A stretch of DNA of 18,417 bases, from positions 1 to 18,417 of the forward strand of contig DKLU01000264.1 in assembly GCA_002455915.1 (NCBI GenBank), read 5' to 3'. Each line of letters starts with the position of its first letter. Positions within the stretch are counted from its first letter, which is position 1. The DNA is from Chryseobacterium sp. UBA6632 (lineage in GTDB: Bacteria > Bacteroidota > Bacteroidia > Flavobacteriales > Weeksellaceae). The notes under the pieces are model-generated. The model was not told where the DNA came from. It was given only the letters and a program-made list of their open reading frames with translations, and did not search any database. Below, piece after piece: positions 14,440 through 18,417 of this stretch. Position numbers and translations under genes: made by a program.

Positions 14440-15420
14440 TTATTTTACGTACATCGCTTTTTTGATTTCCTCTTTTACTTTTTCAAGTTTTGGGAACCAC
14501 TCTGCGAATAAGGCAGCTGAATAAGGTGCCGGTGCATCTGGAGTAGTAATTCTCTTGATAGGAGCATCTAAATAATCAAATGCTTTTTGCTGCACCATAT
14601 ATGTAATTTCTGAAGAGATTGAACCAAATGGCCAAGCTTCTTCTAAAATAACCAATCTGTTTGTTTTCTTTACTGATGCTAAAATAGTATCAAAATCTAG
14701 CGGACGAATTGTTCTAAGGTCGATAACTTCTACAGAAATACCTTCTTTCTCCATATCTTCAGCGGCCTGAATAGCCAACTTCATGATTTTTCCGAAAGAT
14801 ACCAACGTAACGTCTTTACCTTCTTTTTTGATTTCAGCTTTTCCGATTGGCAAGTAGTACTCTTCCTCAGGAATTTCCATCTTATCACCATACATTTGCT
14901 CAGATTCCATAAAGATCACAGGATCGTTATCCTGAATAGAGCTTTTCAATAATCCTTTCGCATCGTAAGGGTTTGAAGGAACTACTACTTTAAGCCCTGG
15001 AACGTTTGCGAACCAGTTTTCGAAAGCCTGAGAGTGTGTTGCACCCAACTGACCTGCAGAAGCTGTAGGCCCTCTGAATACGATAGGACAGTTCCACTGG
15101 CCACCACTCATTTGACGGATCTTTGCCGCGTTATTAATAATTTGATCAATCCCCACTAACGAGAAATTGAATGTCATATACTCTACAATTGGTCTGTTAC
15201 CGTTCATCGCAGCTCCTACAGCAATCCCTGTAAAACCAAGCTCAGCGATAGGTGTATCGATTACTCTCTTTGGACCAAATTCATCCAGCATTCCTTTTGA
15301 AGCCTTATATGCACCATTGTATTCTGCAACTTCCTCCCCCATTAAAAAAATGGATTCGTCTTTACGCATTTCCTCGCTCATTGCCTGTGCAATTACCTCA
15401 CGAAAAGTATATTCTGCCAT
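14440..15420 (-). CDS. pdhB: Pyruvate dehydrogenase E1 component, beta subunit
   Basis: Beta subunit of the alpha2-beta2 E1 of the pyruvate dehydrogenase complex, which decarboxylates pyruvate with thiamine diphosphate and passes the acetyl group to E2. At 326 residues it has the family length. Typical are GEEVAEYNGAYKASKGMLDEFG (28-49), E60 in DTPIAELGFTG (the Glu that activates ThDP), EYMTFNFSLVGIDQIINNAAK (80-100), GPTASAGQLGATHSQ (117-131), and the C-terminal transketolase domain with VIDLRTIRPLD and ILEEAWPFGS. The sequence favours pyruvate over branched-chain E1, but the related 2-oxoacid enzymes are close. The alpha subunit and E2 are not adjacent. It has its own promoter and terminator, so it is monocistronic. 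Confidence 0.94.
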   Translation of the reverse strand: MAEYTFREVIAQAMSEEMRKDESIFLMGEEVAEYNGAYKASKGMLDEFGPKRVIDTPIAELGFTGIAVGAAMNGNRPIVEYMTFNFSLVGIDQIINNAAKIRQMSGGQWNCPIVFRGPTASAGQLGATHSQAFENWFANVPGLKVVVPSNPYDAKGLLKSSIQDNDPVIFMESEQMYGDKMEIPEEEYYLPIGKAEIKKEGKDVTLVSFGKIMKLAIQAAEDMEKEGISVEVIDLRTIRPLDFDTILASVKKTNRLVILEEAWPFGSISSEITYMVQQKAFDYLDAPIKRITTPDAPAPYSAALFAEWFPKLEKVKEEIKKAMYVK

Positions 15421-15443
15421 ATTTATTTGAAAAATTTAGACTA

Positions 15444-15480
15444 CAAAAATAGTGTTTTTTTATTATACACATAACAAAAA
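15444..15480 (-). promoter_or_regulatory. Candidate pdhB promoter
   Basis: The minus strand has TATTTTTG (15451-15444), matching TAnnTTTG, 23 nt upstream of the ATG. A TTTTTG (15480-15475) lies 23 bp further upstream, at the long end of the accepted spacing; that segment is also the U-tract of the upstream gene's terminator. Confidence 0.5.
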
Positions 15481-15505
15481 AGGCATCGCATTGACTGAGA
15501 TACCT
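15481..15505 (-). terminator. Rho-independent terminator of the sigma factor operon
   Basis: On the minus strand AGGTATC pairs with GATGCCT (7 bp, one G-U) around an 11-nt loop, followed by TTTTTTG. It lies 26 bp after the stop of the four-helix membrane protein gene. Confidence 0.75.
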
Positions 15506-15531
15506 GTATTAATTTTAATTTAAATGAGAAT

Positions 15532-16113
15532 TTATTCTGCTTTGCTTAATTCTCTGTAATTTTTTTTAAGGTCTGAAAGTATTTTACCGTACGTTTTTTT
15601 GTAAATCCAATACAAAAAATAGATAACCGCTGCAAGTATAAAAGCAAAAACGATATAATTTACCATTGTAAGATTTACTGTATCCGAATGAGTGCCATTC
15701 TGCCCATCTTTCCAACCACGTATAAAATCGGAAGTATTATGTTTGAAGTTAATTAAACTATCAAAAATAATCAGAGCAAAAGAGATTCCGGCATATCCGA
15801 AAACCGTTTTTCTTAGATTTAAAATATTTTTCATTAAAGCTAAAGAACTTTCGCCCGATTTTATTTTATTAAACCAATAAATGATCAATCCGAAAAACAT
15901 TGTAAATAATCCTATTCTTATAAAAGGAAATTCACCGTCAATATATCCATACGCCGACCAAATAATAACTTCAACCACTCCAATAATCAATAACGTTTTC
16001 GTTACTGAAACCGATTGCTTTCTTATCATCCCGAGAATATCCTGATCTGAATACTCTTTAAAATCTTTGGTATTTTTATTCCAGTCGTTTTTCAATAATT
16101 CAAGTTCTTCCAT
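15532..16113 (-). CDS. Four-helix membrane protein partner of the sigma factor (possible anti-sigma)
   Basis: A 193-residue protein with four predicted membrane segments at about 38-56, 65-81, 104-122 and 149-170. Its N-terminal cytoplasmic part starts MEELELLKNDWNK and ends SVSVTKT; the loop between helices 3 and 4 is hydrophilic (123-147). The C-terminal tail is basic and helical (SDLKKNYRELSK). It begins 1 bp after the sigma factor stop. That position is where an anti-sigma factor would sit, but no zinc-finger HxxxCxxC or FecR-type domain is visible, so the role is inferred from context. I do not recognise a characterised family, although similar proteins follow sigma factors in related flavobacteria. 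Confidence 0.78.
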   Translation of the reverse strand: MEELELLKNDWNKNTKDFKEYSDQDILGMIRKQSVSVTKTLLIIGVVEVIIWSAYGYIDGEFPFIRIGLFTMFFGLIIYWFNKIKSGESSLALMKNILNLRKTVFGYAGISFALIIFDSLINFKHNTSDFIRGWKDGQNGTHSDTVNLTMVNYIVFAFILAAVIYFLYWIYKKTYGKILSDLKKNYRELSKAE

Positions 16114-16114
16114 A

Positions 16115-16609
16115 TTATTTTGTGTTGAGTTGTTGTTTTAAATTATTTTTTGCTCTGTTCATTTTCACGCGAGCGTTTCCTTCTGTAATTCCGAGGATTT
16201 CACCAATCTCACGATAAGATTTATCTTCGAGATACATCATAATCAAAGCTTTTTCAATATCCGACAATGTATAAATCGCCTGGTACATTCTTTTCAGTTT
16301 ATGTTCATCATCTTCATAGGTTTCGTATTCGATCCTTAAAGAAGAAACATCAATTGCTGTAGTGACATCATTCTTTTTTGCTTTTTTAAATAGGGTAATC
16401 GCCGTATTCAAAGCCACACGGTACATCCATGTAGAAAATTTAGCATCACCTTTAAAACCCGGAAAAGATTTCCACAGTTGAATCGTGATCTCCTGAAAAA
16501 GATCTTCATGATCTTCTTTATTATCTGTATAAATTCTGCATACCTTATGTACGATCCGCTGATTTTCTTTCAGAAAAGCGATAAAGGTTTTTTCCAAATT
16601 TGAGTTCAT
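16115..16609 (-). CDS. ECF-type RNA polymerase sigma factor
   Basis: A 164-residue sigma-70 family protein with only regions 2 and 4, as in extracytoplasmic-function sigmas. Region 2 is at about 15-76 (DHEDLFQEITIQLWKSF, then FSTWMYRVALNTAI); region 4 is at 107-161 (YTLSDIEKALIMMYLEDKSYREIGEILGITEGNARVKMNRAKNNL) with the helix-turn-helix at 131-154. The frame is open to 16807, but this would run through the upstream terminator and overlap DUF2147; MNSNLEKTFIAFLKENQ at 16609 is the natural start. It is co-transcribed with the four-helix membrane protein. Its target genes and inducing signal are not visible. Confidence 0.94.
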   Translation of the reverse strand: MNSNLEKTFIAFLKENQRIVHKVCRIYTDNKEDHEDLFQEITIQLWKSFPGFKGDAKFSTWMYRVALNTAITLFKKAKKNDVTTAIDVSSLRIEYETYEDDEHKLKRMYQAIYTLSDIEKALIMMYLEDKSYREIGEILGITEGNARVKMNRAKNNLKQQLNTK

Positions 16610-16660
16610 ATTGTATAAGTGTGTAGATTTTTTTTTCGTTACAGATTTTTCAAAACAAAA

Positions 16661-16684
16661 ACGGCATCTCTTCCGAAATGCCGT
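16661..16684 (-). terminator. Rho-independent terminator of the DUF2147 gene
   Basis: ACGGCAT (16661-16667) pairs with ATGCCGT (16678-16684) around a 10-nt loop. The minus strand continues CCGTTTTTGTTTTG. It lies 26 bp after the DUF2147 stop. Confidence 0.85.
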
Positions 16685-16710
16685 CTGTAAAATTCTATTT
16701 TTAAACGTAT

Positions 16711-17127
16711 TTAGTTCGCTTTTTCCCAAGTCTGGCTTCTGCCCATCAAAGAAATTCCTACATAACCTCTTACGTTCAGTTTGTCGCCATTTCTTGTAAT
16801 CGTACACTTGTAAGTTTTACCTGATTTAGGATCTGTAATAGTTCCTCCGGTAAATTCGTCACCATCTTTTTTCAAACCTCTGATGATTTCCATGCCCAAA
16901 ATTGGTTTTCCTTTTCTGTCGTCTTTACATTCCGTACAGTTAGGATTTGACGGTTTTATCAACAATTGAGAAATTTTCCCAAAATACTGATCTCCTTTTT
17001 TATAAATCTCTACAATAGATTTAGCCTGTTTCGTTTCATCATCTATTGTTTTCCATTTCCCTTCAATTTGAGCAAAAGACATTACTCCAAATAATGAAAG
17101 CATAAATGTTAATAATAATTTTCTCAT
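16711..17127 (-). CDS. DUF2147 secreted protein
   Basis: A 138-residue protein with a signal peptide MRKLLLTFMLSLFGVMSFAQ (1-20) and a single DUF2147 domain. The domain is a small beta-barrel thought to be lipocalin-like, and its function is unknown. Family marks are IEGKWKTIDDETKQAKSIVEIY (21-42), a CTEC pair at 64-67, GGTITDPKSGKTYKC (94-108), and LNVRGYVGISLMGRSQTW (117-134). It is likely periplasmic or outer-membrane associated. It stands alone between its own terminator and a 159-bp upstream gap in which I see no TAnnTTTG match. Confidence 0.92.
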   Translation of the reverse strand: MRKLLLTFMLSLFGVMSFAQIEGKWKTIDDETKQAKSIVEIYKKGDQYFGKISQLLIKPSNPNCTECKDDRKGKPILGMEIIRGLKKDGDEFTGGTITDPKSGKTYKCTITRNGDKLNVRGYVGISLMGRSQTWEKAN

Positions 17128-17286
17128 ATTCTTATAGTTTTAATTCAAATAAAATATTTCTGTTGTCTATTCTCCGCTAAAAATATAAATTAATTTTAAA
17201 CAAACAAAAACTTTTATTATCCTGAGCATATATAACAATAGACGTACCACTTTTTTAATTCAAACACTTGCTAAACAGCGGAAGAT

Positions 17287-18417
17287 TTAATCTAATATTT
17301 GAATCAAATAAATCTTATCAAACTGCTCAGGACGTGTTTTAGGATTTAGGAATTTCAAGGAAAGCCTTGTAATTCGGTAATCATTTTCCTGTAAAACAAT
17401 TTTATACTTTCTGTTTACCGATTGCAAAGCATCTTTATAAATAACAAAATAATCTCCCTTTTTCAGCTTGTCAACATCTGTTCTTGATGTATTTCTTTTG
17501 GTGTAAAAATCAAAAGCCCAAGATTCTGAACCTGTGGTCGCAAAAATTCTGTCTTTTGCAATCCTTTCATTATTTACGCTTTGTGCCAATCGATAACTTC
17601 CCTGATATTGCGTAAGAACGGGATAAAACTGTGTATTTAGAAAAATATTAACTCCAATCGCAAAAACCAAAGACATAAAAACATATTTCTTAAACAGATC
17701 TTCTTTCTTGAAAATAATCATCATTAAATAAATGAAAATCAAAACCGCTACAGTATACATTATAATATGATCAACACCGGTGAAGAAATACGTCAGCAAA
17801 CCAACTCCTAATAAAGTTCCGAAAACCACCACTAATTGAATGATATATAAAACTTTAATCTTCTTCACCTGATTTCTTTTAAAAATATCAAATAAATAAG
17901 AAGCTGTAAAAACAGCAAGTACTGCGATCAAACCATTTAAATAATGTGGAAGTTTAAATTTTGAAGCCGAAAAAAGTAGCATAACCAACCAAAATCCACC
18001 TAAGGTTAAAAATTCTACTCCTTCTGTTTTTCTGAATCTATTTTTGAGGAAAAAAGCAGACTTTTCGAAAATTCCAACATAAAAAGCCAAAGAAAATGGT
18101 AAAAAAGCCCATAATAAAGTGTGGAAAAAGAAAGAATAATCCGGGCTTGTTTCTTCAAATCCTGAAGCCGTTAGCCTATTGACACTTTGATTGAATAAAA
18201 TAAACCGAATTCCCTCTTCGCCAAACTGATGGTGATAAGCGTATAAAACAGGAATAATTCCTACAAAAAAGCTTAACGCGGCAATAATTATTTTAAAATT
18301 AAAGAACTTTTTCCATTCTCTTGAATATAATAAATAAGCAAAAACACAAAATCCGATGATTACAATTGCCATTAACCCCTTGGATGAAAAAGCAATCGCG
18401 GTTCCCAATCCAGCCAG
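17287..18417 (-). CDS. GT39/ArnT-like glycosyltransferase (5' end beyond window)
   Basis: The C-terminal portion, about 376 residues, of a polyprenyl-phosphate-sugar dependent membrane glycosyltransferase of the ArnT/PMT family. The frame is open to the window edge, so the N-terminus with the catalytic first loop is missing. Visible are AGLGTAIAFSSKG at the edge, matching the family's SKG-type motif, about eight hydrophobic segments, and SASKFKLPHYLNGL, the typical SxxKLPxYxLP-like loop. The soluble C-terminal end is about 100 residues (SYRLAQSVNNERIAKDRIFATT onward). The acceptor (lipid A, glycan or protein) is unknown. No good terminator follows its stop. Confidence 0.87.
   Translation of the reverse strand: MAGLGTAIAFSSKGLMAIVIIGFCVFAYLLYSREWKKFFNFKIIIAALSFFVGIIPVLYAYHHQFGEEGIRFILFNQSVNRLTASGFEETSPDYSFFFHTLLWAFLPFSLAFYVGIFEKSAFFLKNRFRKTEGVEFLTLGGFWLVMLLFSASKFKLPHYLNGLIAVLAVFTASYLFDIFKRNQVKKIKVLYIIQLVVVFGTLLGVGLLTYFFTGVDHIIMYTVAVLIFIYLMMIIFKKEDLFKKYVFMSLVFAIGVNIFLNTQFYPVLTQYQGSYRLAQSVNNERIAKDRIFATTGSESWAFDFYTKRNTSRTDVDKLKKGDYFVIYKDALQSVNRKYKIVLQENDYRITRLSLKFLNPKTRPEQFDKIYLIQILD

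Noticed and set aside
16610..16807. 66-residue N-terminal extension of the sigma factor frame
   Set aside because: It would run through the DUF2147 terminator and into that gene's 3' end, and sigma region 2 needs only the part from MNSNLEKTF.
1..18417. A new defence system, prophage, insertion sequence or CRISPR
   Set aside because: Gene content is housekeeping throughout; no transposase, integrase, nuclease cluster, direct-repeat array or terminal repeats were seen. The TerD pair alone is not enough to call a defence island.

Overview
The window looks like ordinary chromosomal DNA of a Bacteroidota member, most likely a Chryseobacterium-type flavobacterium (Weeksellaceae). The composition is AT-rich. 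Start codons lack Shine-Dalgarno sequences, and several genes are preceded by the Bacteroidota promoter -7 element TAnnTTTG. The gene set is typical of that group: OstA-like LPS protein, START-like protein, DUF2147, an E1-beta gene apart from E1-alpha, and a sigma factor paired with a four-helix membrane protein. I see no phage, insertion sequence, integrase, CRISPR array, rRNA or tRNA.

Layout, left to right. A 5'-truncated tyrosyl-tRNA synthetase (+) and a GNAT acetyltransferase (+) converge on a two-gene TerD operon (-), with a perfect palindrome between them. Next is a two-gene operon (-) of panD and a flippase-like membrane protein. An AT-rich gap of about 400 bp then leads to an HU gene (+) with the best promoter and one of the best terminators of the window. 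HU converges on pdxH (-), which diverges tightly from a YqgE/AlgH gene (+). A gap of about 320 bp holds a possible 31-residue ORF and three consecutive hairpins. A degenerate class IV aminotransferase-fold protein (-) and a START-like protein (-) follow, each with its own terminator region.

The central block is a probable minus-strand operon: Fur-family regulator, OstA-like LPS-transport protein, small secreted DUF922-like protein, then possibly the class III aminotransferase. Upstream of it lie kup (potassium uptake) and a monocistronic pdhB, both on the minus strand with recognisable promoters; pdhB has its own terminator, but none is clear for kup. The right part has an ECF-type sigma factor with its four-helix membrane partner, a secreted DUF2147 protein, and the 3' part of a GT39/ArnT-like glycosyltransferase cut by the window edge, all on the minus strand.

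The genes mostly do housekeeping work: translation, pantothenate and PLP cofactors, pyruvate oxidation, K+ uptake, nucleoid structure and the cell envelope. I found no convincing new multi-gene system. The oddities are small-scale: a class IV aminotransferase-fold protein without its catalytic lysine, a secreted protein in which a metalloprotease-like HExxH has eroded, a Fur protein without the CxxC zinc site sitting in an LPS-export operon, a palindrome whose loop is a stop codon, an unexplained small ORF with a hairpin cluster, and -7 elements so close to ATG that they imply leaderless mRNAs.
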